Source: DATIUV01 sp049322755 (GTDB taxonomy: Bacteria > Pseudomonadota > Gammaproteobacteria > Burkholderiales > UBA6910). Taken from it: a stretch of DNA of 64,000 nucleotides. The first letter of the stretch is position 1, and each line of letters starts with the position of its first letter. Both the position numbers and the translations under genes were made by a program. The DNA is taken from positions 38,131-102,130 of the forward strand of contig JBMOQX010000031.1 in NCBI GenBank assembly GCA_049322755.1, in the 5' to 3' direction. Of the stretch, positions 1 through 9,022 are shown one piece after another. A model generated the notes under the pieces. The model was not told the origin of the DNA and did not search any database. It was given only the letters and a program-made list of their open reading frames with translations.

Positions 1-103
1 ACGCGTCGCGCAGCTCGGCGAGCAGCGCGGGATAGGTGGAGAACCCGGTCATGCTGAGGATGTGCGCGAGGCACATCAGGACGGTCAGGCGGACCCAGCT
101 CAT
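1..103 (-). CDS. MFS transporter, N-terminal fragment cut by the window edge
   Basis: Only the first 34 codons are inside the window. They read MSWVRLTVLMCLAHILSM and continue TGFSTYPALLAELRDA, a hydrophobic first helix followed by a loop typical of the N-terminus of major facilitator superfamily permeases. The gene is divergent from the histidine kinase at 492. The start at 103 is the only ATG giving this hydrophobic beginning, and no strong ribosome site precedes it. The substrate cannot be judged from so short a piece. Confidence 0.5.
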   Translation of the reverse strand, partial: MSWVRLTVLMCLAHILSMTGFSTYPALLAELRDA

Positions 104-491
104 GGCGTGGCAGCGGACAACGGCAGCGAACCAAGGAATCCGAAGCCTACGCCGCGGCGATGCAACGTGGCACGTCCCGTCGTGGGTCCCCCCAAGACGG
201 CCCGAGACCCAGGGTTGGGAGCCGGCACCAGCCCGCACCGGTCCGCCGGCGTCTTTGCTGCAACCGAATAAAGATTTGTCGATCAGTTGATTGTGAAGGA
301 TACTTCATGCACGCTCTTGACATTTAAGCCGCCAGCCGTGATACCCGGACGCTGTCCTGCAACATGCCACCTTTCTTCCCTATAGTCGGCGCCGCAGCCC
401 CATCGCCGCGTGATGCTGCGGCAGCGTCGCGAGCGTCTCGCGACCCCGGTTCCGCCGCAACCGGTCGCCGCCCCCATCCCCGCGTGACCGG
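104..491. other. Divergent intergenic region
   Basis: These 388 bases separate the leftward MFS gene from the rightward histidine kinase. Short reading frames here have no family resemblance and look like noise. The region is locally AT-richer around 265-325 and carries a TTGACA at about 317, so it probably holds the two divergent promoters. I could not fix a -10 element with confidence. Confidence 0.3.
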
Positions 492-3400
492 ATGAGGATG
501 TTTTCCAGCGTGCGTGCCAGCCTGGTCGGGTTGGGGCTGATCGCGGTGGTGCCGCTGATCGCGCTGTTCGGCTGGAACGCCTGGCAGGCCTACGAGTCCG
601 CCGTCGCCCTCGCCCGGGACGACCTCGCGCGCACCGCGCGGCTGCTCGCCGAGGACATGGCGGAAGATATGCGCGCGGCGCAGCGGCTGCTGCACGCGCT
701 CGGCGCGCATCCCGACGTGCGCGCGGCGCGCAACCCGCAATGCGGCGAGATCCTGCGCGCGCAACTGGCGCACAGCAGGCGTTATACCACCTTCTTCGTC
801 GCGGACCGCGACGGGCGCTCGCTGTGCGATGCGCTGCGGACGGCCCGGCCCGAGAATTACGCCGACCGGGAGTACTTCGCGCGCGCGCTCCTCGAGCGCG
901 CGCCGGTGGTGGGCCGCCCGGTGGTGGGCCGCGCCACCGGCCGGCCGGTGCTGCCGGTCGCCGTCCCGCTGCTGGACGCCGCCGGCGAAGTCGAGCGCCT
1001 GATCGTCACCGGGCTCGACCTGGAGCAGCTGGGCGCGTCGCGGGGGTTCGCCCGCACCGTCAACCACCCCGCGTTCACGATCTGGGACACGTTCGGCACC
1101 ATCCTGTACCGCTATCCCGAGAACGAGAAATGGGTCGGGCAGCGTTTCCCCGACCTCGCGCTGACCCAGGCCATGCGCTCCGCCGGCGGCGCGGTCACGC
1201 TCGATGCGGCGGGCCTCGACGGCGTCGCCCGCGTATACGCCGCCGACACCCTGGAGGAGTTCCCCGACACCGGCATCATTCTCAGCCTGGGTCTGGCACG
1301 CGCCGACCTCGTGGCGCGCGCCGAGCAGGTGCTGGCGCGCTCCCTCACCGCGCTGGCGCTGGTGGTCGCGACGCTGGTCGCCCTCGGCTGGGTGCTCTCC
1401 GAGCGCCTGCTGCGGCGCCCGGTGGCCCTGCTCGACGCCGCCCAGCGCCGCCTTGCTGCGGGCGATCTGGCGGCGCGCGTTCCGGCCGAGGGGGTCGGCG
1501 GCGAGCTGGGACGGCTGCTGGGCGGTTTCAACGACACCGCGGCGGCGCTCGAGACGAAGCACGCCGAGCTGCGCGCGCTCAACGCCGACCTCGAGCGGCG
1601 CGTCGCCGAGCGCACCGCCGCGCTGGAGGCCGCCCGGCGCGAGACCGAGGATCTGTACGACAACGCCCCCTGCGGCTACCACTCGCTCGATGCGCAGGGG
1701 ACGGTGGTACGCATGAACGCCACCGAGCTGGCCTGGCTCGGCTACGCGCGCGACGACGTGGTGGGCCGCGTGAAGTTCGCCGATCTGCTCACGCCGCAGG
1801 GCGCGGAGACGTTCCGGCGTCGGTTCCCGGAATTCGTCCGCACCGGGCGCATCGCCGACGTGGAGTTCGACCTCGTGCGCAAGGACGGCTCGACGCTGCC
1901 GGTGTCCCTGAGCGCCACCGCGCTGCGCGACGCCGGCGGGCGCTTCGTCATGTCGCGCTCGACCGTGTTCGACATCGCCGAGCGGCGCCGCGCCGCCGCC
2001 GAGATTGCGCGCAAGAACCAGGAGCTGCAGCGTGCGAACGAGATGAAGTCGCAGTTTCTCGCCACCATGTCGCACGAGCTGCGCACGCCGCTGAACGCCA
2101 TCATCGGCTTCGCCGAGGTGCTGAAGGACGGCCTCGCCGGGGAGCTGACCGACGAGCAGAAAGCCTTCACCGCCGACATTCACGCCAGCGGCCGCCATCT
2201 GCTCTCACTGATCAACGACATCCTCGACCTGTCGAAGGTGGAGGCCGGCATGATGACGCTGGAGGTGGAACCGGTCGAGCTGGCGCCGTTGCTCCAGGGC
2301 AGCCTGACGATGGTGAAGGAGAAGGCGATGAAGCACCGGCTCGCGCTCGACCTGGCGATCGAGCCGGGGCTGCCCGCGTTCGCCGCCGACGCGAGGAAGG
2401 TGAAGCAGATCGTCTTCAACCTGCTCTCGAACGCGGTCAAGTTCACCCCCGAGGGCGGCCGCGTGCGGCTCTCGGCGCGGCGCGTGGCGCGGGCGCAGGT
2501 CGCGCTTCCCGCCGACCGTCCCGGACGCATGGGCGACCTGCCGGCCGACGCGACGCGGGAATTCGTCGAGATCGCGGTCGCCGACAGCGGCATCGGCATC
2601 GCCGAGGCGGACCTGGAGCGTCTGTTCCAGTCGTTCGTGCAGATCGACAGCGCGCTCGGGCGCCAGCATCACGGCACCGGTCTGGGGCTTGCGCTGGTGA
2701 AGCGCCTCGCGGCGCTGCACGGCGGCACGGCGGGCGTGGCGAGCGCGCCCGGGTGCGGATCGAGCTTTTTCGTCTGGCTGCCGCTCGCCGAAGCGGCCGC
2801 GCAGCCGCCGGCGCCCGCCGTCGCCGGTGCGGCGCGGCGGGAGCGCACGGAGCCGCTCGCGCTCGTCGTCGAGGACAACGACGACGTGGCGCGGATGATC
2901 GAGCGCGAGCTGCGCGCCGAAGGCTTCCGCTGCCGCCGCGCGGCCACCGCGGAGGAGGCGCTGGTGCGCGCGGCCAAGGAGCGCCCCGACCTGGTGACTC
3001 TCGACGTGTTCCTGCCGCACATGGACGGCTGGGAATTCCTGGAACGCTTGAAGGCGGACCCGGCGCTCGCCCACATCCCGGTGGTCATCGTCTCGGTCGC
3101 CGGCAACCTCGAGTACGGGATTGCGCTGGGTGCGACGCGGGTGCTGCAGAAGCCCTTCTCCAAGGCGGAGCTGCAAGCCACGCTGGCCGGCATCGTTCCC
3201 CTGGCCCCGGCCGGGGCCTCGGGCACCGTGCTGATCGCCGATGACAACCCGCAGGCGGTGGAGCTGCTCGCCGGCTATCTCGCCGACGCCAACTGCCGGC
3301 TGCTCAGGGCCTATGGCGGGCGCGAGGCGATCGAGGCGGCGCAGCGCCAGCGGCCGGACCTGATCCTGCTGGACCTGATGATGCCGGACGTGAGCGGCTT

Positions 3401-3602
3401 CGACGTGGTCGCACGGCTCAAGGCCGATCCCGCCACCGCGGCGATCCCGGTGGTCGTCGTCACGGCCAAGGATCTCACCGCGGAGGACCGGGCGGCGCTG
3501 AACGGCAGCGTGGAGCGCATCGTCGCCAAGGCGGGGATCGAGGCGAAGGACTTCGTCGCCGAGGTGCGTCGTGCCCTGCGCGGTCTGGGGGAAGGGCGCT
3601 GA
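492..3602 (+). CDS. Hybrid sensor histidine kinase with two receiver domains
   Basis: A membrane sensor kinase of 1036 residues. Order: transmembrane helix at about 10-28, a periplasmic Cache-like sensor, a second helix at about 283-303, HAMP, a coiled coil, a PAS domain (about 390-500), HisKA with H-box SHELRTPLNAIIGF (phospho-accepting His528), HATPase_c with the DSGIGI and GTGLGLALV boxes, then two receivers with predicted phospho-Asp838 and Asp961. It starts a three-gene set with the receiver at 3605 and the HD-GYP regulator at 4006 (gap of 2 bases, then an overlap), so phosphotransfer to those proteins is the likely output. The signal is unknown. The start at 492 was preferred; ATG 498 is also possible. 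Confidence 0.93.
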   Translation: MRMFSSVRASLVGLGLIAVVPLIALFGWNAWQAYESAVALARDDLARTARLLAEDMAEDMRAAQRLLHALGAHPDVRAARNPQCGEILRAQLAHSRRYTTFFVADRDGRSLCDALRTARPENYADREYFARALLERAPVVGRPVVGRATGRPVLPVAVPLLDAAGEVERLIVTGLDLEQLGASRGFARTVNHPAFTIWDTFGTILYRYPENEKWVGQRFPDLALTQAMRSAGGAVTLDAAGLDGVARVYAADTLEEFPDTGIILSLGLARADLVARAEQVLARSLTALALVVATLVALGWVLSERLLRRPVALLDAAQRRLAAGDLAARVPAEGVGGELGRLLGGFNDTAAALETKHAELRALNADLERRVAERTAALEAARRETEDLYDNAPCGYHSLDAQGTVVRMNATELAWLGYARDDVVGRVKFADLLTPQGAETFRRRFPEFVRTGRIADVEFDLVRKDGSTLPVSLSATALRDAGGRFVMSRSTVFDIAERRRAAAEIARKNQELQRANEMKSQFLATMSHELRTPLNAIIGFAEVLKDGLAGELTDEQKAFTADIHASGRHLLSLINDILDLSKVEAGMMTLEVEPVELAPLLQGSLTMVKEKAMKHRLALDLAIEPGLPAFAADARKVKQIVFNLLSNAVKFTPEGGRVRLSARRVARAQVALPADRPGRMGDLPADATREFVEIAVADSGIGIAEADLERLFQSFVQIDSALGRQHHGTGLGLALVKRLAALHGGTAGVASAPGCGSSFFVWLPLAEAAAQPPAPAVAGAARRERTEPLALVVEDNDDVARMIERELRAEGFRCRRAATAEEALVRAAKERPDLVTLDVFLPHMDGWEFLERLKADPALAHIPVVIVSVAGNLEYGIALGATRVLQKPFSKAELQATLAGIVPLAPAGASGTVLIADDNPQAVELLAGYLADANCRLLRAYGGREAIEAAQRQRPDLILLDLMMPDVSGFDVVARLKADPATAAIPVVVVTAKDLTAEDRAALNGSVERIVAKAGIEAKDFVAEVRRALRGLGEGR

Positions 3603-3604
3603 GG

Positions 3605-4009
3605 ATGGCACGCATCCTGGTGATCGAGGACAACCCGGCGAACGCGCGGTTCGCCGGCTTCGTGCTGACGAAAGCCGGCCATGAAGTGCTGCACGCCGCC
3701 GATGCGAGGTCGGGAATCGCGCTGGCGACGCAGCAGCGGCCCGATCTGGTCCTGATGGACATTCAGCTCCCGGGCATGGACGGACTGGAGGCGACGCGCC
3801 GGCTGAAGGCGGACCCGGCGACACGCGCCATCCGGGTGATCGCACTCACCGCTTTCGCGATGAAGGGCGACGAAGACAGGGTCCGCGCCGCCGGCTGCGA
3901 CGGCTACCTGACCAAGCCCTTCGAGCACCGGCAGCTGGTGGAGGCGGTGCAGGCGGCGCTGGCACCGGCGCCGGAATCCGGCAACCGGCCCGACGGAGGT
4001 GACCCTTGA
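3605..4009 (+). CDS. Single-domain response regulator (receiver only)
   Basis: A 134-residue CheY/DivK-like receiver with the acidic pocket IEDN, predicted phospho-Asp52 in LVLMDIQLPGMDG, the switch Thr in ALTAF and the conserved Lys in TKPF. There is no output domain, so it probably relays phosphate or acts by protein contact. It starts 2 bases after the hybrid kinase stop, and its end overlaps the TTG start of the HD-GYP gene, which indicates one operon. Confidence 0.9.
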   Translation: MARILVIEDNPANARFAGFVLTKAGHEVLHAADARSGIALATQQRPDLVLMDIQLPGMDGLEATRRLKADPATRAIRVIALTAFAMKGDEDRVRAAGCDGYLTKPFEHRQLVEAVQAALAPAPESGNRPDGGDP

Positions 4010-5070
4010 GCGAGGCGAAGCAGGCAACGATCCTGGTGGTGGACGACGAGGAAGCCAACCGCAGGGTGCTGCAGACGATGCTGGGTTTCGAGGGCTACCG
4101 CATCGTCGCCGCCGCCGACGGGCCCCAGGCGCTGGCGGCTGCGGCCGCCGAGGCGCCGGACCTGGTGCTGCTCGACATCATGATGCCCGGCATGGACGGA
4201 TTCGAGGTGGCGCGCCGCCTGAAAGCGGCGGAGGCGACCGGACACGTGCCGGTGATCATGGTGACCGCGCTGGACGACCGCGACTCCCGGCTCGAGGGGC
4301 TGAAGGCCGGCGCCGAGGACTTCCTGGCCAAGCCCGTGGACCGCGCCGAGCTCACCGTGCGCGTGCGCAACCTTCTGCGGCTGAAGGAGTTCGGCGACTT
4401 CCTCGCCGACCACAACCGCATCCTCGAGGCCCGGGTGGCCGAGCGCACCCGCGATCTGCTGGCGAGCCATCGCGAGACCATCGCCACGCTCACCCGCGCC
4501 GCCTCCTACAAGGACGAGGAAACCGGGGCCCACGTCGCGCGGATCAGCTACTACACGGTGGACATCGCCGCCGAGCTGGGCATGGACGCGGCGTTCCGCG
4601 ACACGATCCACCACGCGAGCCCGATGCACGACGTCGGCAAGATTGCGATTCCCGATGCCATCCTGCTCAAGCCGGGCAAGTTCGAGCCCCACGAATGGGA
4701 GATCATGAAGACCCACGCCGCGATGGGCGCGAAGCTGCTGGAGGGCAGCGCCTCACCCTACCTGGCGATGGGCGCCGAGATCGCGCTGGGCCACCACGAG
4801 CGCTGGGACGGCGGCGGCTACCCGCAAGGGCTCGCCGGCGAGGCGATCCCGCTCGCCGCCCGCATCATGCAGATCTGCGACGTCTACGACGCGCTGCGCT
4901 CGCGGCGTCCCTACAAGCCGGCGTTCGGCCATGGCCGATCGGTCGAGATCATCCTGAAGGGCGACGGGCGCACGATGCCGGGACATTTCGATCCGCAGGT
5001 GCTGGCGGCGTTCGTGAAATCCGCCGAGCGCTTCGGCGCGATCTACGATGCGCACGCCGACGCAGTGTGA
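4006..5070 (+). CDS. Response regulator with HD-GYP c-di-GMP phosphodiesterase domain
   Basis: An RpfG-like protein of 354 residues: receiver (predicted phospho-Asp57), a helical linker, then an HD-GYP domain with HDVGK (His208-Asp209), HHERWDGGGYP (GYP at 271-273) and downstream conserved DVYDALRSRRPYK. HD-GYP enzymes hydrolyse cyclic di-GMP to pGpG or GMP. The start is a TTG at 4006, chosen because GGAGGT lies just upstream and the TTG overlaps the preceding TGA. The same window has a c-di-GMP riboswitch at 63.6 kb. A decayed kinase fragment follows the stop directly. Confidence 0.92.
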   Translation: MSEAKQATILVVDDEEANRRVLQTMLGFEGYRIVAAADGPQALAAAAAEAPDLVLLDIMMPGMDGFEVARRLKAAEATGHVPVIMVTALDDRDSRLEGLKAGAEDFLAKPVDRAELTVRVRNLLRLKEFGDFLADHNRILEARVAERTRDLLASHRETIATLTRAASYKDEETGAHVARISYYTVDIAAELGMDAAFRDTIHHASPMHDVGKIAIPDAILLKPGKFEPHEWEIMKTHAAMGAKLLEGSASPYLAMGAEIALGHHERWDGGGYPQGLAGEAIPLAARIMQICDVYDALRSRRPYKPAFGHGRSVEIILKGDGRTMPGHFDPQVLAAFVKSAERFGAIYDAHADAV

Positions 5071-5158
5071 ACTCGTCATCGAGGTCGCCGACAGCGGCAA
5101 CGGGATCGCCGCGGAGGATCCGGCGCGCCGGTTCCAGCCCTTCGGCCAGCGCGACTGA
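5066..5158 (+). pseudogene. Remnant of a histidine kinase ATPase domain
   Basis: In the frame of base 5066 the translation reads ELVIEVADSGNGIAAEDP and then ARRFQPFGQRD before a stop. This matches the D-box region of HATPase_c (compare EIAVADSGIGIAEADLERLF in the kinase at 492). There is no start codon and no room for the rest of a kinase. It looks like the tail of a deleted third kinase left behind the HD-GYP gene, whose own last codons may have been fused by the same deletion. Confidence 0.5.
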
Positions 5159-5255
5159 CGATGCGCCGGCGCCGCGCGCCGCGGCGGGACCTCCCGGTCG
5201 CGGACGCCACCGGCCCCAATGCCCGGAAGGCCCGCGGGCACCCCCGCCCGACCCG

Positions 5256-6002
5256 TCAGTCCGGCGCGTCGAGATCGAGGGTCAGACCGTCCCGGGCGCA
5301 GAGCTCCGGCACCTCGCCGGCGTGGGCCAGCATCTCGGCGCCCATGTGGGTCAGGACCACCCGCCGCGCGCCGAGGCGGCCGCGCTGCGCTTCGATGTCG
5401 GTGTAGGTCATGTGCCCGGGAACGCGGCGCCGGTACTCGGAGCACTCCACGATCAGCGCGTCCGCGCCGTCCGCCAGCGCCACCAGCTCTTCGGTCCACT
5501 GGGTATCGCCGCTGAACGCCAGCGCCCGGCCGTTGGCCTCCAGACGCACCATCAGCGGGCTGGTCTCGGGCGTATGGGCGGCGGGCCGGACCCGCACCAC
5601 CGCGCCGCAGACCGGGTGCTCGCGCCCCGGCGCCAGCTCCAGGTACTCCACCGGGAAGCGCGGCGTCAGGTGCGCGCTTCCCGGCAGGATGGCGTCCCAG
5701 ACGATCGCCAGACGCTGGCGCAATCCGGCGGGGCCCGCGATCGTCAGCGGCCGGGCGCGCCGGCTGACGAACATGGCATCGAAGACGTACCACGGCACGC
5801 CGGCGCAATGATCGCCGTGGAAATGCGTGAGCACGATGGCGTCGATGCTGCCGGGCTCGACGCCGGCCTGGCGCATGGCGATCAGCGAAGACGCTCCGCA
5901 ATCCAGCAGGATGCGGGACCCGCCGGTCTCCACCAGGATGCAGGTCTGGAACCGGCCGCCGCTGCCGAAGAAGTCCCCGCTACCGAGAAAGGTGACGCGC
6001 AC
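5256..6002 (-). CDS. MBL-fold metallo-hydrolase, RNase Z-like
   Basis: A 248-residue beta-lactamase-fold hydrolase with the metal motif THFHGDH, later conserved His in PAAHTPE, FSGDTQ and a final LTHMG. The layout matches the RNase Z / arylsulfatase-like MBL branch, whose substrates vary from tRNA 3' trailers to cyclic phosphodiesters; the substrate here is unknown. The GTG at 6002 (protein beginning VRVTFLGSGDFF) was chosen because the family normally begins at this strand; an open frame extends upstream to 6071. It lies on the same strand as the RACE1 group but 300 bases away, so it may be independent. Confidence 0.8.
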   Translation of the reverse strand: MRVTFLGSGDFFGSGGRFQTCILVETGGSRILLDCGASSLIAMRQAGVEPGSIDAIVLTHFHGDHCAGVPWYVFDAMFVSRRARPLTIAGPAGLRQRLAIVWDAILPGSAHLTPRFPVEYLELAPGREHPVCGAVVRVRPAAHTPETSPLMVRLEANGRALAFSGDTQWTEELVALADGADALIVECSEYRRRVPGHMTYTDIEAQRGRLGARRVVLTHMGAEMLAHAGEVPELCARDGLTLDLDAPD

Positions 6003-6300
6003 GGCCCTTGTCAGGCGGACGGAGCCCGGGGCGCAACCACGCCACCATGGGCCGGGGCGGGCCGGGTCCACGCCGTCGCGGCCATCGGTCCCGCGCCGCG
6101 CGGCCCCGAAGCGAACGCGCGTCCGGCGCGGGCCGCCGCGAAACCGGTGCCGGGGAGGCGGTTCATGTCTTCGTCCCTGAAGTTGCGCGCCGCATGTCGA
6201 TCCCGATCAGCCGCCGGACCCCCGCGGCCACCGCCAGACTATCCGCGATCCGCGCGCGCCGGGCAAGGCGGCGCCCCGCCGCGCGCCGCACCGGGGGCGG
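6003..6300. other. Intergenic stretch without a recognisable gene
   Basis: About 300 bases between the small gene ending at 6301 and the MBL hydrolase start, both leftward. It is very GC-rich. Reading frames crossing it lack codon bias and family resemblance. It probably holds the MBL gene promoter, but no element could be fixed. Confidence 0.25.
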
Positions 6301-6630
6301 TCAATGCCGGCCGGCCGGCTCCGGCCCGGCGCGGTAATCCTCGCCCGCCGGGTGCCGCTCCAGCTCCGCGCTGCGCCGTTCCACCAGTTTCGCGGTGAAA
6401 TCGAGACACAGCTGCGCGAACACGCGCGCCCGCTCCAGCGACTCGAAGTGGTAGTGCCCGTCGATGGTGCCGGTGGCCTGGAACGTCTGCGCCAGGCCGG
6501 TGGCGGCATCCAGCGGCGTCGCAGGCACCGGCGCCGCCGACGCCGCGACGCGCTCGATCGCGCACACCAGGTTGCCGGCGATGACGACGCGGTAGACCGC
6601 CGCGCCGCCGCCCCCCGCCGCGGCGCTCAC
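6301..6630 (-). CDS. Small conserved-looking protein of unknown function
   Basis: A 109-residue protein I do not recognise. It has no signal peptide or transmembrane helix. It opens with a short Gly/Ala-rich stretch, continues with VYRVVIAGNLVCAIERVAAS, and ends in a long amphipathic helix (HFESLERARVFAQLCLDF onward). The GTG start overlaps the TGA of the CDGSH gene by 4 bases (GTGA), which argues that it is real and translationally coupled. Its place after RACE1 and the CDGSH protein suggests an accessory role in corrinoid activation or iron-sulfur handling; this is inference only. Confidence 0.5.
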   Translation of the reverse strand: MSAAAGGGGAAVYRVVIAGNLVCAIERVAASAAPVPATPLDAATGLAQTFQATGTIDGHYHFESLERARVFAQLCLDFTAKLVERRSAELERHPAGEDYRAGPEPAGRH

Positions 6631-6959
6631 GGCGCGCTGCCGTCCGGCTTGCGGGTGCGTCCGCTCCAGGTGAACACGCCGTCCTTCCAGCCGTCCCCGC
6701 TGCGTTTCACGCCGCGGCAGGTGCCGAAGCAGTAGGGCGCGTTCTCCGAGCGCTTGCAGCCGCACATGACGAACAGCGCGCTGATGGGCGCGACGAACTT
6801 CACCGGCAGAAAATCGGTGCCGCGATGGGACCCGTCGCACCAGGGCTGCAGCCGGGACAATCCGCAGCTGCACCAGGCGTACTCGCGACCCTCCTCCACG
6901 CGGACCTCGTAGGGCCCGATCTGCGGCGACGCCGGCAGCGGGCGGCCGCCGGGCTTCAC
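6627..6959 (-). CDS. Dual CDGSH iron-sulfur protein
   Basis: A protein of about 110 residues with a full CDGSH motif, CSCGLSRLQPWCDGSH, which binds a [2Fe-2S] cluster through three Cys and one His. A second copy, CGCKRSENAPYCFGTC, has Phe for the Asp and Cys for the ligand His, giving four potential Cys ligands. Bacterial CDGSH proteins carry electrons or clusters. The GTG start at 6959 overlaps the RACE1 stop by 4 bases (a GTG at 6968 is the alternative), and its own stop overlaps the next gene. The three genes therefore form one operon, which suggests a role in reducing or assembling RACE1. Confidence 0.82.
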   Translation of the reverse strand: MKPGGRPLPASPQIGPYEVRVEEGREYAWCSCGLSRLQPWCDGSHRGTDFLPVKFVAPISALFVMCGCKRSENAPYCFGTCRGVKRSGDGWKDGVFTWSGRTRKPDGSAP

Positions 6960-9022
6960 GCCGGACACGGCGCCGCGTCCTTCGCGCCGCGCGGCGGCAG
7001 CGCCACCGCGGCGCTGAGGTGCGGGAACGGATCCACCGCGTTGGGAATCGCCATGCCGGCGACGAAGTACTCCTGGAACCTGGGCTCGATGGCCGTCTCC
7101 ACCTTCTCGACCCGCCGGATCACGCTCTCGATCTCGGCGCGGGCGGCCGCCGACAGCAGCGCGATGCGTGCGCCCGAACCGGCGGCGTTGCCGGCGGAGC
7201 TCACCTTCTCCAGCGGGCAGTCGGGGATCATGCCCAGGATCATGGCGTACTTGACGTCGATGTAGCTGCCGAACGCGCCGGCGAGATAGATGCGGTCCAC
7301 CGCCTGCACGCCCATCTCGTCCATCAGCAGCTTGGCGCCGGAGTAGCACGCCGATTTCGCCAGCTGGATGGCACGGATGTCGCCCGGCACCACCTTCACC
7401 ACCCGCTCGCCGGAGCGGTAGAGCACGTATTCGAACGCGCGGCCCTTGGGCAGGAAGTTGGGGTGCTCGCCCACGTTCTTGCCTTTCGCCAGCATGCGGC
7501 CGCTGGCATCGACGATGCCCGCCAGATAGAGCTCGGCCACCGCCTCGATGATGCCGGAGCCGCAGATCCCGGTGACGCCGGTTCTGGCCGCCAGCTCCTC
7601 GAACGCGGGATCGTCGGACCAGACGTCGACGCCGATCACCTTGATCCGGGGCAGCAAGGTCTCGGGATCGACGCGCACCCGCTCGATGGCGCCCGGCGCC
7701 GCCCGTTGCCCGCAGCTGATCTGGGCGCCCTCGAACGCGGGCCCCGTCGGGCTGGAGGCGGCGATCAGCCGGTTCTTGCTGCCCAGCACGATCTCGGCGT
7801 TGGTGCCGACGTCGATGATCAGCGTCAGCTCGTCGCGGGCGTGGGGCTGCTGCGAGAGGATCACACCCGCCGTGTCGGCGCCGACGTGGCCGGCGATGCA
7901 GGGCAGGAAATAGGCGTGGGCGCCGGGATTGAGGGCGAGCCCCAGGTCCCGCGCCAGCACCGACAGGCCGCGGTCCACCACCAGCGGGAACGGCTCCATG
8001 CCGAGCTGGGTGGGGTCGATGCCCAGCACCAGGTGGTGCATGGTGGGATTGCCGACGACGGTAGCTTCCACGATGTCGGTCAGCTCGACGCCCGCCTCCT
8101 CCGCCACCTGCGCCGCCAGCTGCTGCAGCGCCTCGCGCACCGCGCCGGTGAGCACGCCCGCCTGCCCCTCGTTCTGCTGCAGGTAGGAGATGCGGCTCAT
8201 CAGGTCTTCGCCGAAGCGGATCTGGGGGTTCATCATGCCGGCGCTGGCCAGCACCTCGCCGGTGCCGAGGTCGCAGAGATGGCCGGCGATGGTGGTGGTG
8301 CCGACGTCGACTGCGAGCCCGAGGACGCGCTCCTTGAACCCCGGCCACACGGCCACCAGCGTGCGGCCTTCGCGCACCGCCACGGTGCCCTTCCAGTCGC
8401 CGCCGTAGGTGTCGCCGGCGCGCATCGCCGCCGAGATGCGCTGCAGGAACATCAGATCGGCCTGCAGCCCGGTCAGGCCCCACTCGGACTCCAGCTCCTG
8501 CAACAGGCGGGTGTAGTCGCAGGTCTGGTCCGCCATGCTGGGTCGCGGCAGCTCGACGTAGTGCAGCTTTACCACCGGGTCGATCTGCAGGTCGCGGATC
8601 TCGTCGGCGGCCTTGCGCACCATCTGGCGGTGGATCTGGCTGTCGGCCGGAACGTCCACCACCACGTCGCCCAGCAGGCAGGCCTGGCACGACAGCCGGC
8701 GGCCGTCCTTGAGGCCCTTGATGCGGGCGTACTTCTTCTCGGTTTCGCTCGCGGCGGACAGGTGCTCCGGCCGCGACGCGATGTGGTGCTTGGCGAACTC
8801 GCCGGTGGACAGCGTCACCTGGCAGCGCCCGCACACGGCGCGTCCGCCGCACACCGAGTCGAGGTCGACGCCGAGAGCGCGGGCGGCGGTGAGCACGGGG
8901 GTGCCCACGGGGAATTTGCCGCGGCGGCCGGAGGGCGTGAAAACCACCTTGACGGTGGCGCCCGGCGCCGCGAAAGTAACGCCTGCTGGGAAAGAATCGG
9001 TGGGCTGCGGTTTTCCGCTCAT
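6956..9022 (-). CDS. Corrinoid activation protein (RACE, ASKHA/DUF4445), copy 1
   Basis: A 688-residue reductive activator of corrinoid enzymes. The N-terminal [2Fe-2S] domain has Cys58-x5-Cys64-x2-Cys67 and Cys112 or Cys115 as fourth ligand. A linker and an ASKHA-type ATPase follow, with nucleotide motifs AVDVGTTTIAGHL, IIDVGTNAEIVLG, TGICGSGIIEAVAE and LAGAFGSYID. Such proteins use ATP to drive an electron onto accidentally oxidised Co(II)-corrinoid, restoring Co(I). It heads an operon with the CDGSH protein and the 109-aa protein, and is transcribed away from the 1165-aa flavoprotein. It shares the architecture of RACE2 at 27.8 kb. Confidence 0.92.
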   Translation of the reverse strand: MSGKPQPTDSFPAGVTFAAPGATVKVVFTPSGRRGKFPVGTPVLTAARALGVDLDSVCGGRAVCGRCQVTLSTGEFAKHHIASRPEHLSAASETEKKYARIKGLKDGRRLSCQACLLGDVVVDVPADSQIHRQMVRKAADEIRDLQIDPVVKLHYVELPRPSMADQTCDYTRLLQELESEWGLTGLQADLMFLQRISAAMRAGDTYGGDWKGTVAVREGRTLVAVWPGFKERVLGLAVDVGTTTIAGHLCDLGTGEVLASAGMMNPQIRFGEDLMSRISYLQQNEGQAGVLTGAVREALQQLAAQVAEEAGVELTDIVEATVVGNPTMHHLVLGIDPTQLGMEPFPLVVDRGLSVLARDLGLALNPGAHAYFLPCIAGHVGADTAGVILSQQPHARDELTLIIDVGTNAEIVLGSKNRLIAASSPTGPAFEGAQISCGQRAAPGAIERVRVDPETLLPRIKVIGVDVWSDDPAFEELAARTGVTGICGSGIIEAVAELYLAGIVDASGRMLAKGKNVGEHPNFLPKGRAFEYVLYRSGERVVKVVPGDIRAIQLAKSACYSGAKLLMDEMGVQAVDRIYLAGAFGSYIDVKYAMILGMIPDCPLEKVSSAGNAAGSGARIALLSAAARAEIESVIRRVEKVETAIEPRFQEYFVAGMAIPNAVDPFPHLSAAVALPPRGAKDAAPCPA

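Noticed and set aside
324..2198. 624-codon open frame on the minus strand opposite the histidine kinase
   Set aside because: It is antisense to a kinase with intact motifs and shows only Arg/Ala/Gly/His-rich low-information sequence, a normal by-product of high GC.
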